This document shows positions 8,933 through 18,331 of a stretch of 64,000 nt of DNA, in pieces. Below the pieces are notes generated by a model that was given only the letters and a program-made list of their open reading frames with translations, was not told the DNA's origin and did not search any database. Within the stretch, counting starts at the first letter, position 1. Each line of letters opens with the position of its first letter. Source of the DNA: Bacillus aerolatus (lineage in GTDB: Bacteria > Bacillota > Bacilli > Bacillales > Domibacillaceae); assembly GCF_009183655.1 (NCBI RefSeq), contig NZ_WEIO01000002.1:310001-374000 (forward strand). The letters are read 5' to 3'. The translations under genes were made by a program, and so were the position numbers.

Positions 8933-10213
8933 GTGGCATTGATAAATGAAACCATTATAAAGAAAAAAGGGTACAATTTGCATATCGTCAGGACGGATAA
9001 ATATAAAACAAATACAATCGTATGGAAAATGAAAGCTCCGCTCCAAAAAGAAACGGTAACGAAAAGGGCACTGCTGCCTTACGTGCTTCAAAGCGGCTCG
9101 GAGAAATATCCGACATCGACTGACTTGCGCTCTTATCTCGATGATTTGTACGGCGCCAGTTTCTATGTTGATTTAGCAAAAAAAGGAGACTACCATACAA
9201 TTAGTTTCTCGATGGAAGTCGCCAATGAAAAGTTTTTAAAAGAAGGAGAACCGCTTCTCGAACAAGCGCTGCAATTTTTGCACGAAATATTGCAAAAGCC
9301 GAATGCAGAAAACGGGGCGTTCAATAGCGAAATTGTCATAGATGAAAAGCGGAATTTAAAACAGCGGATTGAATCGATTTATGATGATAAAATGCGCTAT
9401 GCCAGCGCACGTCTTTTGGAAGAAATGTATGCGGGAGATCCGTATGCCCTTCAGTCGAATGGCATCCTTGAGGATGTAGAGGGAATAAACGAAACGGATC
9501 TTTACAGTTATTATGAACAGGCATTTACAGGAGATGAAATGGATTTATATATTGTCGGAGATGTAGAAGCCGGCCAAGTGGAAAAAATGGCGGACCGCTT
9601 ATTTCAATTCAACAGCAGAACCCCTCAATCTTCCAAGGCAGCAAAAACAGCTGCAACATCCGTTAAACCGAAAGAAATTAAAGAAAAACAGGAAATTAAT
9701 CAGGGCAAACTTCATATCGGCTGCCGGACTCACGTCACTTTTGGAGACGATGACTATATTGCTTTGCAATTGTTTAATGGTGTTTTTGGCGGCTTTTCCC
9801 ACTCGAAGCTGTTTACGAATGTGCGGGAAAAAGAAAGCCTCGCTTATTATGCGGCCAGCCGTCTTGAAAGCCATAAAGGCTTTTTGATGGTTCTTTCGGG
9901 TATCGACAGCAAAAATTACACAAAAGCGGTCGAGATTATTCGCGAGCAGCTGACAGCCATGAAAAACGGAGAGATCTCTGACAGCGAATTACTGCAAACA
10001 AAAGCTGTAATCCGCAATCAGTTGCTTGAAACGATCGATACGGCTAGAGGTGTGATTGAAATGCTCTACCAAAATGTTGTTGCTGGCAAAGAAATGACTA
10101 TTGATCATTGGCTGGAAGCTGTTGAGCAGACGACGAAAGAAGAAATTACAGCGGTTGCCGATAAAGTGGAAATGGATACAATTTACTTTTTGTCGGGAAT
10201 GGAGGGAGAATAA
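8933..10213 (+). CDS. ymfF: M16-family peptidase-like protein (YmfF)
   Basis: 426-residue member of the pitrilysin (M16) family. The GTG at 8933 is preferred because AAAAGGAGGG lies at 8917-8925; a TTG at 8912 precedes that site. The N-terminal domain reads TDLRSYLDDLYGASFY where active M16 enzymes have HxxEH, so this is the catalytically silent partner. It overlaps ymfH by one base, and the pair resembles M16 heterodimers in which one subunit keeps the zinc site. Role inferred; B. subtilis homologues are poorly characterised. Confidence 0.9.
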   Translation: MALINETIIKKKGYNLHIVRTDKYKTNTIVWKMKAPLQKETVTKRALLPYVLQSGSEKYPTSTDLRSYLDDLYGASFYVDLAKKGDYHTISFSMEVANEKFLKEGEPLLEQALQFLHEILQKPNAENGAFNSEIVIDEKRNLKQRIESIYDDKMRYASARLLEEMYAGDPYALQSNGILEDVEGINETDLYSYYEQAFTGDEMDLYIVGDVEAGQVEKMADRLFQFNSRTPQSSKAAKTAATSVKPKEIKEKQEINQGKLHIGCRTHVTFGDDDYIALQLFNGVFGGFSHSKLFTNVREKESLAYYAASRLESHKGFLMVLSGIDSKNYTKAVEIIREQLTAMKNGEISDSELLQTKAVIRNQLLETIDTARGVIEMLYQNVVAGKEMTIDHWLEAVEQTTKEEITAVADKVEMDTIYFLSGMEGE

Positions 10214-11499
10214 TGGAAAAGATCGTGTTTGATCAGCTGCAGGAAGAACTGTTTTATGAAAAAATGGACAATGGCCTGGATGTGTATGTACTTCAAAAAA
10301 AGGGGTTCAATAAAACGTATGCGACTTTTACGACAAAATATGGTTCGATCGATAATCAATTTATCCCCCAAGGCGGAAATGACTTTATTCATGTTCCGGA
10401 CGGAATCGCCCATTTTTTAGAACACAAAATGTTTGAAAAAGAAGATGGAGATGTGTTTCAGCATTTCAGCCGTCAAGGCGCTTCGGCGAATGCATTCACT
10501 TCGTTTACGCGGACAGCGTATTTATTTTCTAGTACAGACAACGTACAGAACAATTTGGAAACACTCATTAATTTCGTTCAGGAGCCTTATTTTACTGAAA
10601 AAACAGTCGAAAAAGAAAAAGGCATCATCGGCCAGGAAATTCGTATGTACGATGATAACTCGGATTGGCAGTCTTATTTCGGGCTTATTCAAAATATGTA
10701 CCACACGCATCCGGTAAAAATCGATATTGCCGGTACGGTAGAATCGATTGCGGATATTACAAAAGATCATTTATATGAATGCTATCGCACATTTTACCAT
10801 CCGAGCAATATGCTGCTATTTGTAGTCGGTTCCATTGACCCGCAAGAAACGATCGAGTTCGTCCGGGAAAATCAATCGAAAAAAGATTATACGGACCAGC
10901 CGGAAATTAACCGCTTGTTTGAACAAGAGCCAGCAGAAGTCAAAGAACAGAAACGAGTATTGAAAATGAACGTTCAAACATCAAAGTGTCAAGTCGGACT
11001 AAAAGCAATCGATACAGAGCTGCAAAGTGAACAGCTGCAAAAACGGGAATCAACGATGAACGTCATGCTCGATATGCTATTCGGAAAAAGCTCACCGCTT
11101 TATTACCAGCTTTATCGCGAAGGGTTAATTGATGAAACGTTTTATTATGACTTTACCCAGGAAAAAGGCTTTGGTTTTGCGATGATCGGCGGCGATACCG
11201 CAAAGCCTGACGAGCTTGAGAAGCGTATCCGCACGATTTTACTGGAAACAAAGACAGGAAAACATTTAACGGAAGAAGCTTTAAAACGGTCCATAAAGAA
11301 AAAAATAGGTTCTTTTTTGCGGGCAGTGAACTCTCCTGAATACATTGCCAATCAATTTACCCGGTACACATTTAATGGAATGAATTTATTTGAAGTTGTT
11401 CCGGTTCTCGAGGGAATTACATTAGATGATGTATTAAATACAGCCAGGCAAATGATTTCAGAAAATCGGTTGACCACTTTTCATATTTTACCTAAATAA
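10213..11499 (+). CDS. ymfH: M16-family zinc peptidase (YmfH)
   Basis: 428 residues; contains the inverted zinc motif HFLEH (His67, Glu70, His71), with the downstream acidic helix around EKEKGIIGQEIRMYDDN and the family element GASANAFTSF. It is therefore the catalytic member of the ymfF-ymfH pair. The ATG at 10213 overlaps the ymfF stop (TAATG) and GGAGGGA precedes it. Relatives such as AlbF/AlbE process peptides, but no peptide precursor gene is seen nearby, so the substrate is unknown. Confidence 0.93.
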   Translation: MEKIVFDQLQEELFYEKMDNGLDVYVLQKKGFNKTYATFTTKYGSIDNQFIPQGGNDFIHVPDGIAHFLEHKMFEKEDGDVFQHFSRQGASANAFTSFTRTAYLFSSTDNVQNNLETLINFVQEPYFTEKTVEKEKGIIGQEIRMYDDNSDWQSYFGLIQNMYHTHPVKIDIAGTVESIADITKDHLYECYRTFYHPSNMLLFVVGSIDPQETIEFVRENQSKKDYTDQPEINRLFEQEPAEVKEQKRVLKMNVQTSKCQVGLKAIDTELQSEQLQKRESTMNVMLDMLFGKSSPLYYQLYREGLIDETFYYDFTQEKGFGFAMIGGDTAKPDELEKRIRTILLETKTGKHLTEEALKRSIKKKIGSFLRAVNSPEYIANQFTRYTFNGMNLFEVVPVLEGITLDDVLNTARQMISENRLTTFHILPK

Positions 11500-11619
11500 G
11501 TCTAATGGTGAACAAAGCAGCCGGATTCTTTCTTTCATTTGACATGGTGGGGGACAGGAGTTCGGCTTCTTGCATAATGAGGGAAAAGAAAGCCGAAATA
11601 CATAAAGGGGAATAAAAGT

Positions 11620-12342
11620 ATGAAAAAGTGGGTACTTGTTACCGGTGCGAGCGGGGGGATTGGGGAAGAAATTGCCCGCAAGCTGGCAAAAGAAGGTTGG
11701 AATTTATACCTTCAATATTTTAAAGGAAAGGAAAAAATCGATCAGCTCCAAAAAGAGCTGGAGCTGATCGGGTCAGAAGTGATTGTTATCCAAGCCGACT
11801 TAACGGCTGCCGGCGGAGCCCGCTTGCTCGCCAGCCACTTATTTACAGTAGAAGCGGCAATATTTGCTGGAGGAACGGCTCACTACAGCTTGTTTCAAGA
11901 CATTGAGGAAAAAGACATAGACAAGTTGTGGCAACTGCACGTGAAAAGCCCGATGGTCATCGTCCAACAACTAATTCCAAAGCTTCGGAAGGCGATTTTT
12001 CCATCGATTGTTTTGGTGTCTTCTGTGTGGGGACAGACCGGGGCTGCCTGTGAAGTGGCTTATTCAACAGTAAAAGGAGCGCAAATTGCTTTTGTTAAAG
12101 CATTGGCAAAAGAGCTGGCTCCATCTAACATACGAATTAACGCAATCGCTCCCGGGGCTGTCAATACACCGATGATGGCCCAATTTTCAATGGAGGAAAA
12201 AATGGAAATAGCTGCCGATATTCCGATGGGCCGGCTTGGAACTGCGGCAGAAATAGCTGAAGCTGTTCATTTTGTTTGTTCGCCTTCTTCTTCTTATATA
12301 ACAGGGCAGGTTCTTGCGGTTAATGGCGGCTGGTATACGTAA
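11620..12342 (+). CDS. ymfI: Short-chain dehydrogenase/reductase (YmfI)
   Basis: 240-residue classical SDR. Residues 8-15 give the NAD(P)-binding TGASGGIG, the catalytic Ser is in VLVSSVWG and the catalytic Tyr-Lys pair in YSTVK; the C-terminal NGGWYT tail is FabG-like. ATAAAGGGGA precedes the ATG. It follows ymfH as in B. subtilis. The substrate cannot be read from the sequence; a 3-oxoacyl reductase activity is plausible from similarity only. Confidence 0.92.
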   Translation: MKKWVLVTGASGGIGEEIARKLAKEGWNLYLQYFKGKEKIDQLQKELELIGSEVIVIQADLTAAGGARLLASHLFTVEAAIFAGGTAHYSLFQDIEEKDIDKLWQLHVKSPMVIVQQLIPKLRKAIFPSIVLVSSVWGQTGAACEVAYSTVKGAQIAFVKALAKELAPSNIRINAIAPGAVNTPMMAQFSMEEKMEIAADIPMGRLGTAAEIAEAVHFVCSPSSSYITGQVLAVNGGWYT

Positions 12343-12411
12343 TTCAAATGAATAATTTTTTTCACCGGGGAACAAACTATTGTTGTAACTCAATAAAGGA
12401 GGGACAAGAAT

Positions 12412-12669
12412 ATGTCAGTACTTGATAATTGGCAAGAATGGAAAAGCTTTTTAGGGACAAAATTAAACCAGGCGGCAACTACGGGGATGGACAACGAAAC
12501 GATTAACAACATGGCTTATCAGGTAGGAGATTATCTTGCCAATAAAGTGGACCCGAAAAATGAACAGGAAAGAGTCCTGTCAGATTTATGGTCAGTCGCT
12601 TCCAAAGAAGAACAGCAAGCTATTGCCAGCATGATGGTAAAATTAGTGCAAAATAATGGAATTCGTTAA
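12412..12669 (+). CDS. ymfJ: DUF3243 protein YmfJ
   Basis: Small acidic protein, 85 residues, of the DUF3243 family, function unknown. It has no membrane segment; the sequence is helical and polar (WQEWKSFLGTKLNQA). AAAGGAGGGA lies upstream of the ATG. Its own terminator follows immediately, so it ends the transcription unit that began at ymfF or ymfI. Confidence 0.88.
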   Translation: MSVLDNWQEWKSFLGTKLNQAATTGMDNETINNMAYQVGDYLANKVDPKNEQERVLSDLWSVASKEEQQAIASMMVKLVQNNGIR

Positions 12670-12697
12670 GAGAGGGAGGTTTTCCCTCTCTTTTTTC
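12670..12697 (+). terminator. Terminator after ymfJ
   Basis: AGAGGGA/TCCCTCT stem with a short loop followed by T6 and more pyrimidines, starting at the ymfJ stop. Confidence 0.9.
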
Positions 12698-12781
12698 TTT
12701 CATTAAAAGAGTAAATCATATATTATAGAAGCTAGGCATTATCATTAACGGGCTTTTCAGCAAGCCGCTAGGAGCGTTTTT

Positions 12782-13573
12782 ATGTCCAAAAAAGAATGGT
12801 ACTTAGAATATAAAATTGTTAAAAACCGTCCTGGGCTGTTAGGCGATATATCTTCGTTGCTTGGTATGCTTTCGATTAATATCGTGACGATCAATGGAGT
12901 GGATGAAGCGAGCCGCGGCTTGTTAATGCTAGCTCAAAGTGAAGATCAAATCAGAAGGCTGGAATCCATTTTGCTGACAATGGATACGATTCAAATTATC
13001 AAGTTAAGAGAACCTAAACTGCGGGACCGCATGGCTGTCAGACATGGCCGCTACATCCAGCGGGATGCCGATGATAAAAAAACATTCCGTTTTGTCCGGA
13101 CTGAACTTGGACTTCTCGTTGATTTTATGGCAGAATTGTATAAAATGGAAGGACACAAATTAATTGGCATTCGCGGCATGCCGAGAGTCGGGAAAACCGA
13201 ATCGATTGTGGCAGCAAGCGTGTGCGCTAATAAAAGGTGGCTGTTCATGTCATCGACAATGATTAAACAAACGGTCCGTGATCAGTTAATCCTCGATGAA
13301 TACAACCCAAACCATCTTTTTATTATGGACGGGGTAGTGTCGACGAAACGAGCTAGTGAAAAGCATTGGCAGCTTGTGCGGGAAATTATGCGCCTGCCGG
13401 CAGTGAAAGTAGTGGAGCACCCAGATATTTTCGTTCAAAACAGTGAATATAAATTAGAAGACTTTGATTATATTATTGAGCTTCGCCATCATCCCGATGA
13501 GGAAATTACATACGAACCGGTGGAAAAAAATAGTTTGTTCCAGGATTCGAACTTCGGAGGTTTTAACTTTTAA
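12782..13573 (+). CDS. ymfK: ACT and DUF3388 domain protein YmfK
   Basis: 263 residues. The N-terminal ~75 residues look like an ACT-type ligand-binding fold (LEYKIVKNRPGLLGDISSLL), followed by the DUF3388 region with a P-loop-like GMPRVGKTESIVAAS at about residue 127. B. subtilis YmfK is the syntenic homologue with unknown function. CTAGGAG at 12768-12774 serves the ATG. The P-loop resemblance is a visual observation, not proof of nucleotide binding. Confidence 0.85.
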   Translation: MSKKEWYLEYKIVKNRPGLLGDISSLLGMLSINIVTINGVDEASRGLLMLAQSEDQIRRLESILLTMDTIQIIKLREPKLRDRMAVRHGRYIQRDADDKKTFRFVRTELGLLVDFMAELYKMEGHKLIGIRGMPRVGKTESIVAASVCANKRWLFMSSTMIKQTVRDQLILDEYNPNHLFIMDGVVSTKRASEKHWQLVREIMRLPAVKVVEHPDIFVQNSEYKLEDFDYIIELRHHPDEEITYEPVEKNSLFQDSNFGGFNF

Positions 13574-13591
13574 TTATGGAAGGTGTTATGG

Positions 13592-14452
13592 GTGACAGAA
13601 TTAGGAAACCGCTTAAGAGAAGCGCGAGAAGCAAAAGGGCTGTCGTTGGCCGATGTACAGGAAATAACGAAAATTCAAAAAAGATATTTAAGCGGCATTG
13701 AAGAAGGGAATTACGAGATGATGCCCGGCAAGTTTTACATTAGGGCGTTCATTAAGCAATATGCTGAAGCAGTTGGACTGGACCATGAACAGCTGTTTGA
13801 AGAATACAAAAGTGAAATTCCGTCTTCCTACGAAGATGAAATTCCACAGCGGGCGACGAAGGTGGAAAAAGTACGGACGACCGTGCCTGCTGAACCTTCC
13901 CAATTCCTTGAATACTTGCCGAAAATTTTAGTCACAGCTTTTGTCATCGGAGCCATCTTTCTAGTATGGTTTCTCATTCCGAAAAGTGATTCCAATGATA
14001 AAGCAGTGAAAGAAGAAGCGGTTGTTGAACAACCGAAAAGCCCAGTGGTCGATGAGAAAGAGACAAAGAAAGAAACAGCTGCCCCAGAAAAAGAAGTAAA
14101 AAAAGAAGAACCGCCTAAGCCTAAGCAAACGTTGTCAGCAGCGGGCGCGAGCGGCAGAAAAGCGACGTATCAGCTCCAAAATGCAGAGAAGTTTGAAGTG
14201 TCTGTTCTATCTAAAGGGGAAACATGGGTGGGAGTAACCGACGGAAGCGGAAAAAGCTATTATGGCAATATGCTGACAAAAGGGCAATCGCAAACGTTTG
14301 ATTTAACCGGACAAACATCAGCAAAAATTGTTGTTGGCTTTGCGCCAGATACAGAAATTAAAATCAATGGCGAAACGTTAACGTACCAGCTTCCTGCTGC
14401 CGAGCAAGTAAGGCAGGATATTATTATCCAGGTGAAGCCGGCTGCACAATAA
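13592..14452 (+). CDS. rodZ: Cell-shape protein RodZ (YmfM)
   Basis: Bitopic membrane protein that couples MreB filaments to the wall-synthesis machinery. The GTG at 13592 has AAGGTG upstream and gives 286 residues (B. subtilis YmfM is 288). The N-terminal ~75 residues are an HTH_25 domain (LGNRLREAREAKGLSLADVQ), a linker leads to one membrane segment (ILVTAFVIGAIFLVWFLIP, about 112-130), then a Lys/Glu-rich stretch and a C-terminal DUF4115 beta domain outside the membrane. It precedes pgsA as in many Bacillaceae. Confidence 0.93.
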   Translation: MTELGNRLREAREAKGLSLADVQEITKIQKRYLSGIEEGNYEMMPGKFYIRAFIKQYAEAVGLDHEQLFEEYKSEIPSSYEDEIPQRATKVEKVRTTVPAEPSQFLEYLPKILVTAFVIGAIFLVWFLIPKSDSNDKAVKEEAVVEQPKSPVVDEKETKKETAAPEKEVKKEEPPKPKQTLSAAGASGRKATYQLQNAEKFEVSVLSKGETWVGVTDGSGKSYYGNMLTKGQSQTFDLTGQTSAKIVVGFAPDTEIKINGETLTYQLPAAEQVRQDIIIQVKPAAQ

Positions 14453-14465
14453 TTTAGCAGCTGTT

Positions 14466-14491
14466 CAGATGGCTTTTTGAAAAGCCGTCTG
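14466..14491 (+). other. Hairpin between rodZ and pgsA
   Basis: CAGATGGCTTTT and AAAAGCCGTCTG form a 12-bp stem with a tiny loop. No T tract follows, so it is more likely an mRNA stability or partial attenuation structure than a full terminator. Confidence 0.5.
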
Positions 14492-14517
14492 ACGATAGAA
14501 TAGGTGGAGGGTCCATT

Positions 14518-15096
14518 GTGAATTTACCGAATAAGATAACTGTTTCAAGGATTTTAATGATCCCATTGTTTTTAGTAATTATGCTGGCCGACTTCGGTTG
14601 GGGCGACATGACGTTTTTGGGCACAACGATGCCGGCTGCGCACTTTTGGGGCGCTATGCTGTTTATTTTTGCTTCGACGACCGATTGGATTGACGGCTAT
14701 TATGCAAGAAAATTAAATATGGTCACAAACTTAGGGAAATTTTTAGATCCGCTTGCCGATAAACTACTCGTGTCAGCAGCGCTGATCGTGCTTGTTGATT
14801 TTGACTTGGCCGCTTCTTGGATTGTCATTGTCATTATCAGCCGCGAATTTGCAGTGACAGGACTGCGTTTAATCCTGGCGGGTGAAGGCGAAGTAGTCGC
14901 TGCCAACATGCTCGGAAAAATTAAGACGTGGACGCAGATCATTGCGATTGCTGCTTTACTGCTCCATAATGCTCCATTTGAAAGCTGGGGAATTCCGTTT
15001 GCGGATTTTGCTCTCTGGGTCGCTGCTTTCTTCACTGTCTGGTCAGGCTGGGATTATTTTTATCTCAACCGCCGGATATTTAAACATTCGAAATAA
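14518..15096 (+). CDS. pgsA: CDP-diacylglycerol--glycerol-3-phosphate 3-phosphatidyltransferase
   Basis: Integral membrane enzyme that makes phosphatidylglycerophosphate, the precursor of phosphatidylglycerol and cardiolipin. 192 residues; the CDP-alcohol phosphotransferase motif D-G-x2-A-R-x8-G-x3-D-x3-D is visible from [11 protein letters not shown] through [12 protein letters not shown], and four to six hydrophobic segments cover the rest. Start is GTG at 14518 after GGTGGAGGG. It is followed by a perfect hairpin terminator, and cinA comes next as in B. subtilis. Confidence 0.96.
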   Translation: MNLPNKITVSRILMIPLFLVIMLADFGWGDMTFLGTTMPAAHFWGAMLFIFASTTDWIDGYYARKLNMVTNLGKFLDPLADKLLVSAALIVLVDFDLAASWIVIVIISREFAVTGLRLILAGEGEVVAANMLGKIKTWTQIIAIAALLLHNAPFESWGIPFADFALWVAAFFTVWSGWDYFYLNRRIFKHSK

Positions 15097-15101
15097 GAGG
15101 G

Positions 15102-15134
15102 AACACCATTGGTTATCGGCCAATGGTGTTTTTT
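15102..15134 (+). terminator. Terminator between pgsA and cinA
   Basis: Perfect 11-bp stem AACACCATTGG/CCAATGGTGTT, loop TTATCGG, then T4. It lies only 25 bases before the cinA start, so read-through could modulate cinA. Confidence 0.8.
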
Positions 15135-15158
15135 GAAGAAAAAGAAAGGATGAAGAAG

Positions 15159-16403
15159 ATGAATGCAGAAATTATTGCGGTTGGATCTGAATTGCTGTTG
15201 GGACAAATTGCGAACACGAATGCCCAGTTTCTGTCCCAGCATCTAGCAGAGATTGGCATTAATGTGTACTATCATACCGTCGTCGGCGATAATAGCCGCC
15301 GCTTGCTGGACGTCGTGAAAGAAGCGGAGAAACGGGCGGACTTGCTGATTTTTACCGGCGGTCTCGGCCCAACGAAAGATGATTTAACGAAAGAAGCGAT
15401 CGGGTCACATATCGGCCGCCCGCTCGTTTACAATGAAGAGGCCCTAAAAAGTATTGAAAGCTATTTTATAAAAACGAAGCGTCCAATGACGCCAAATAAT
15501 AAGAAACAAGCACTTGTAATGGAAGGCAGCACTGTTCTGCCGAATGACCACGGCATGGCACCCGGCATGATGGTGAAAGGAGAAAAAAATCTCTATATGC
15601 TTTTGCCTGGCCCGCCCCGGGAAATGCAGCCAATGTTTATTGACTATGCTAAACCGCAATTATTAAATTTACTTGAAAAAGTCGAAAAAATAGAATCGCG
15701 AGTATTAAGGTTTTTCGGCATTGGCGAATCTGCGTTAGAAACGGAAGTAGAAGATTTGCTGCTTGCCCAGCAAAATCCGACGATTGCGCCGCTTGCGGGA
15801 GACGGGGAAGTGACGCTTCGGATTACTGCTAAACATGAATCAGAAGAGACGGCTCTGCAGATGATTCAAGAAACGGAAGATGAAGTTCTCCGCCGGGTCG
15901 GCGAGTATTTTTATGGGTATAACGATACGACCATTGCCCGTGAACTTGTCGGTCGTTTAAAAGAAACAAACCAGACAATAGCAGCAGCTGAAAGCTTAAC
16001 GGGGGGCTTATTTCAAAGTGAAATTACGGCTGTTCCTGGTGCAAGTGCTATTTTTAACGGAGGCGTCGTTTGCTATTCAAATGAAGTGAAAGAAAAGCTC
16101 GTGCAAGTAAAAAAAGAAACGATTACCGTTCATGGAGCAATCAGTAAAGAATGTGCCATTGAACTGGCGGAAAACGTCCGCCGCCAGTTTGATGCTGATT
16201 TTGGAATCAGTTTTACCGGGGTTGCCGGTCCTGATGAAGCAGAAGGTCATCCGCCCGGCACGGTTTGGCTTGGCTTGGCTTGTAAGGACAAGGCGCCGAA
16301 AGCATTCAAGCTTGAACTGGCTGGCAGCCGAACAGGTATTAGAAAGCGGACGGTGAAATTCGGCTGCCATTATTTATTAGCCGAATTTGCAAACGATAAA
16401 TGA
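15159..16403 (+). CDS. cinA: Competence/damage-inducible protein CinA
   Basis: 414 residues, two parts: an N-terminal molybdopterin-binding-like COG1058 domain (about 1-170; [19 protein letters not shown]) and a C-terminal CinA/PncC domain (about 255-410; [16 protein letters not shown]). PncC-type domains deamidate NMN in pyridine nucleotide salvage, and the N-terminal domain has ADP-ribose pyrophosphatase activity in some relatives. The ATG at 15159 is chosen for its spacing from AAAGAAAGG; an ATG at 15150 is in frame but too close. Upstream of recA as in B. subtilis, where cinA and recA are both in the competence regulon. Confidence 0.94.
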   Translation: MNAEIIAVGSELLLGQIANTNAQFLSQHLAEIGINVYYHTVVGDNSRRLLDVVKEAEKRADLLIFTGGLGPTKDDLTKEAIGSHIGRPLVYNEEALKSIESYFIKTKRPMTPNNKKQALVMEGSTVLPNDHGMAPGMMVKGEKNLYMLLPGPPREMQPMFIDYAKPQLLNLLEKVEKIESRVLRFFGIGESALETEVEDLLLAQQNPTIAPLAGDGEVTLRITAKHESEETALQMIQETEDEVLRRVGEYFYGYNDTTIARELVGRLKETNQTIAAAESLTGGLFQSEITAVPGASAIFNGGVVCYSNEVKEKLVQVKKETITVHGAISKECAIELAENVRRQFDADFGISFTGVAGPDEAEGHPPGTVWLGLACKDKAPKAFKLELAGSRTGIRKRTVKFGCHYLLAEFANDK

Positions 16404-16420
16404 AAATATTCGGAATATTA

Positions 16421-16450
16421 TTGGCTATTCCGATAGATGTGCTATATAAT
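16421..16450 (+). promoter_or_regulatory. Promoter of the S-box operon
   Basis: TTGGCT (16421-16426), 18-base spacer, TATAAT (16445-16450), about 40 bases upstream of the riboswitch aptamer. Confidence 0.7.
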
Positions 16451-16490
16451 TAAAAGCAAGAGTCCGTTATCTCTTCAATTGAATATCAAT

Positions 16491-16655
16491 ACTCTTATTA
16501 AGAGCGGTGGAGGGATGAGGCCCGACGAAGCCCAGCAACCTTCAGGCAAGTTTGTCTGAAACGGTGCTAAATCCTGCAGGCGTTATGTCTGACAGATAAG
16601 AAGGGAATGCATAATGAACCCCTCTTCTTATTCGAGAAGAAGGGTTTTGTGTTTC
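16491..16655 (+). promoter_or_regulatory. SAM-I (S-box) riboswitch with terminator
   Basis: All conserved S-box blocks are present: CTCTTATTAAGAGCGGTGGA, GGGATGAGGCCCGACGAAGC, CCAGCAACC, GGTGCTAAATCCTGCAGG and GACAGATAAGAAG closing the P1 helix (to about 16602). An expression platform follows, with a terminator AACCCCTCTTCT/AGAAGAAGGGTT (16617-16647) and TTTTG. High S-adenosylmethionine should stop transcription before the next gene. Confidence 0.97.
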
Positions 16656-16702
16656 TTAAACACTATTAATTATATTGTTTAATAAATTAGGAGGGATTGA
16701 CA

Positions 16703-18001
16703 ATGACAAAAGACAATTGGAGCCAGGAAACGATTTTGCTTCATGGAGGACAAGTGCCAGATCCAACAACGGGGGCCCGTGCTGTGCCGATTTATGAAAC
16801 AACTTCTTATGTATTTGAAGATACCGAGCATGCCAGCGCTTTATTTTCTCTTCAAAAGCCGGGCAACATTTATTCCCGTATTATGAATCCGACAGTCGAT
16901 GTATTTGAAAAACGCGTCGCTTTGCTTGAAGAAGGAGCAGCGGCGGTCGCTCTTTCGTCAGGAATGGCTGCGATTGCTTTTTCGATCTTGAACTTGGCCC
17001 ACGCCGGAGATGAAATTGTGGCAGCGGCTAACCTGTACGGAGGTACATACAATTTATTCGCTAACACTCTTCCTAAATACGGAATTAATGTGAAGTTTGT
17101 CGATTCCACTGATCCGGAAAATTTTCGCGCCGCTATCACTCCAAAAACAAAAGCCTTTTTTGGTGAAATTATCGGCAATCCGTCATTGAATGTGCTTGAT
17201 GTGGAAAAAGTGGCAGACATTGCTCATGAAAATGGTATTCCGTTAATTGTGGATAATACATTTGCTTCTCCTTATGGAGCGAAGCCGCTTACGTGGGGAG
17301 CTGACATCGTTGTCCATTCCGCGACGAAATGGATCAGCGGCCACGGTACCGTTATTGGCGGCGTCGTTGTCGATGGCGGGAAATTTAACTGGAACAGTGA
17401 AAGATTCCCGAGCTTTACAGAGCCCGACGAATCTTACGGCGGTTTAAAGTTTGCTGAACTTGAAGGACCGGCATTCGCCATCAAACTGCGCGTTCAATCG
17501 TTGAGAGACTTTGGTCCATCCTTAAGTGCCAACAGTGCTTTCCTATTGCTTCAAGGCCTGGAAACATTGCATTTGCGCATTCAGCGGCATCATGAAAATA
17601 CGTTGGCCATCGTTGATTATTTAAAAAATCATCAAGGTGTCGAATGGGTGTCCCACCCAAGCCTCGAAGATCATCCGTCTCATGAACTGGCGAAGAAATA
17701 TTTAGATAACACGTTTGGCTCCATTGTTGTTTTCGGCATAAAAGGCGGACGGGAAGCTGGGAAAAAAGTAATCGATAACATCGAATTGTGGTCACACGTA
17801 GCAAATGTCGGAGATGGTAAATCATTAATCATTCACCCGGCATCGACGACTCATCAACAATTAAGCAGCGAAGATTTGGCGAAGTCAGGAACAACAGAAG
17901 AATTGATCCGCTTATCGATCGGGCTGGAGTCAACGAAAGACTTAATCGCAGACTTGAACCAGGCGATCGAAAAAGCAACAGGTGCAGCTGTTAAAAGCTA
18001 A
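16703..18001 (+). CDS. metY: O-acetylhomoserine sulfhydrylase (PLP)
   Basis: Joins O-acetylhomoserine (or O-acetylserine) with sulfide to give homocysteine (or cysteine). 432 residues from ATG 16703, which follows AGGAGGG; a TTG at 16697 is within the ribosome site. Cys/Met-metabolism PLP features: SRIMNPT near residue 57, SSGMAAI, VDNTFASPYG, and the PLP-lysine motif VVHSATKWISGHGT. The length and the insert after the lysine (KFNWNSERFPSFTEPDESYG) match the MetY/OAH-sulfhydrylase branch rather than cystathionine synthases, which are shorter. The S-box upstream supports a role in methionine synthesis. Confidence 0.93.
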   Translation: MTKDNWSQETILLHGGQVPDPTTGARAVPIYETTSYVFEDTEHASALFSLQKPGNIYSRIMNPTVDVFEKRVALLEEGAAAVALSSGMAAIAFSILNLAHAGDEIVAAANLYGGTYNLFANTLPKYGINVKFVDSTDPENFRAAITPKTKAFFGEIIGNPSLNVLDVEKVADIAHENGIPLIVDNTFASPYGAKPLTWGADIVVHSATKWISGHGTVIGGVVVDGGKFNWNSERFPSFTEPDESYGGLKFAELEGPAFAIKLRVQSLRDFGPSLSANSAFLLLQGLETLHLRIQRHHENTLAIVDYLKNHQGVEWVSHPSLEDHPSHELAKKYLDNTFGSIVVFGIKGGREAGKKVIDNIELWSHVANVGDGKSLIIHPASTTHQQLSSEDLAKSGTTEELIRLSIGLESTKDLIADLNQAIEKATGAAVKS

Positions 18002-18021
18002 AAGTGATAAATGATTAGATG

Positions 18022-18056
18022 GAGCTTCTGTACAACAATGTGCAGAAGCTTTTGTT
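18022..18056 (+). terminator. Terminator after metY
   Basis: AGCTTCTGTA (18023-18032) pairs with TGCAGAAGCT (18041-18050) with one wobble, followed by TTTGTT. Confidence 0.85.
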
Positions 18057-18109
18057 CTAATTGAAATTACCATCTCCTGCAGTCTTGTGATAAAATAAAG
18101 GAGCGGGAT

Positions 18110-18190
18110 TTACTTTTTCCTTTTTTTCTTTCTTCCTTTTTCTTCTAGCCTTTCTATATTTCTATTTTTCTATCCTCTTTTTTCGCTTTC
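18110..18190 (+). other. Polypyrimidine tract upstream of recA
   Basis: About 80 bases that are almost all T and C (runs of T with CTTTC and CTTCC), between the metY terminator and the recA control region. No gene is seen from 18002 to 18331. Confidence 0.7.
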
Positions 18191-18207
18191 TGGAATAAAT
18201 AAAAAAC

Positions 18208-18221
18208 CGAATAAATGTTCG
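18208..18221. promoter_or_regulatory. LexA (SOS) box of recA
   Basis: CGAATAAATGTTCG matches the Bacillus SOS box CGAACRNRYGTTCG with one mismatch. It sits just upstream of the recA -35. Confidence 0.85.
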
Positions 18222-18229
18222 CTTTTTGC

Positions 18230-18258
18230 TTGAAATTGTCTCAATAAAAAGGTATAGT
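18230..18258 (+). promoter_or_regulatory. recA promoter
   Basis: TTGAAA (18230-18235), 17-base spacer, TATAGT (18253-18258), with the LexA box eight bases upstream of the -35. Confidence 0.8.
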
Positions 18259-18331
18259 TATTGTAGATTCTGAAATAACATGTGAACACGCATTTTATTT
18301 GATAGATTGTCAATTTTAAGGAGGAATTTTA

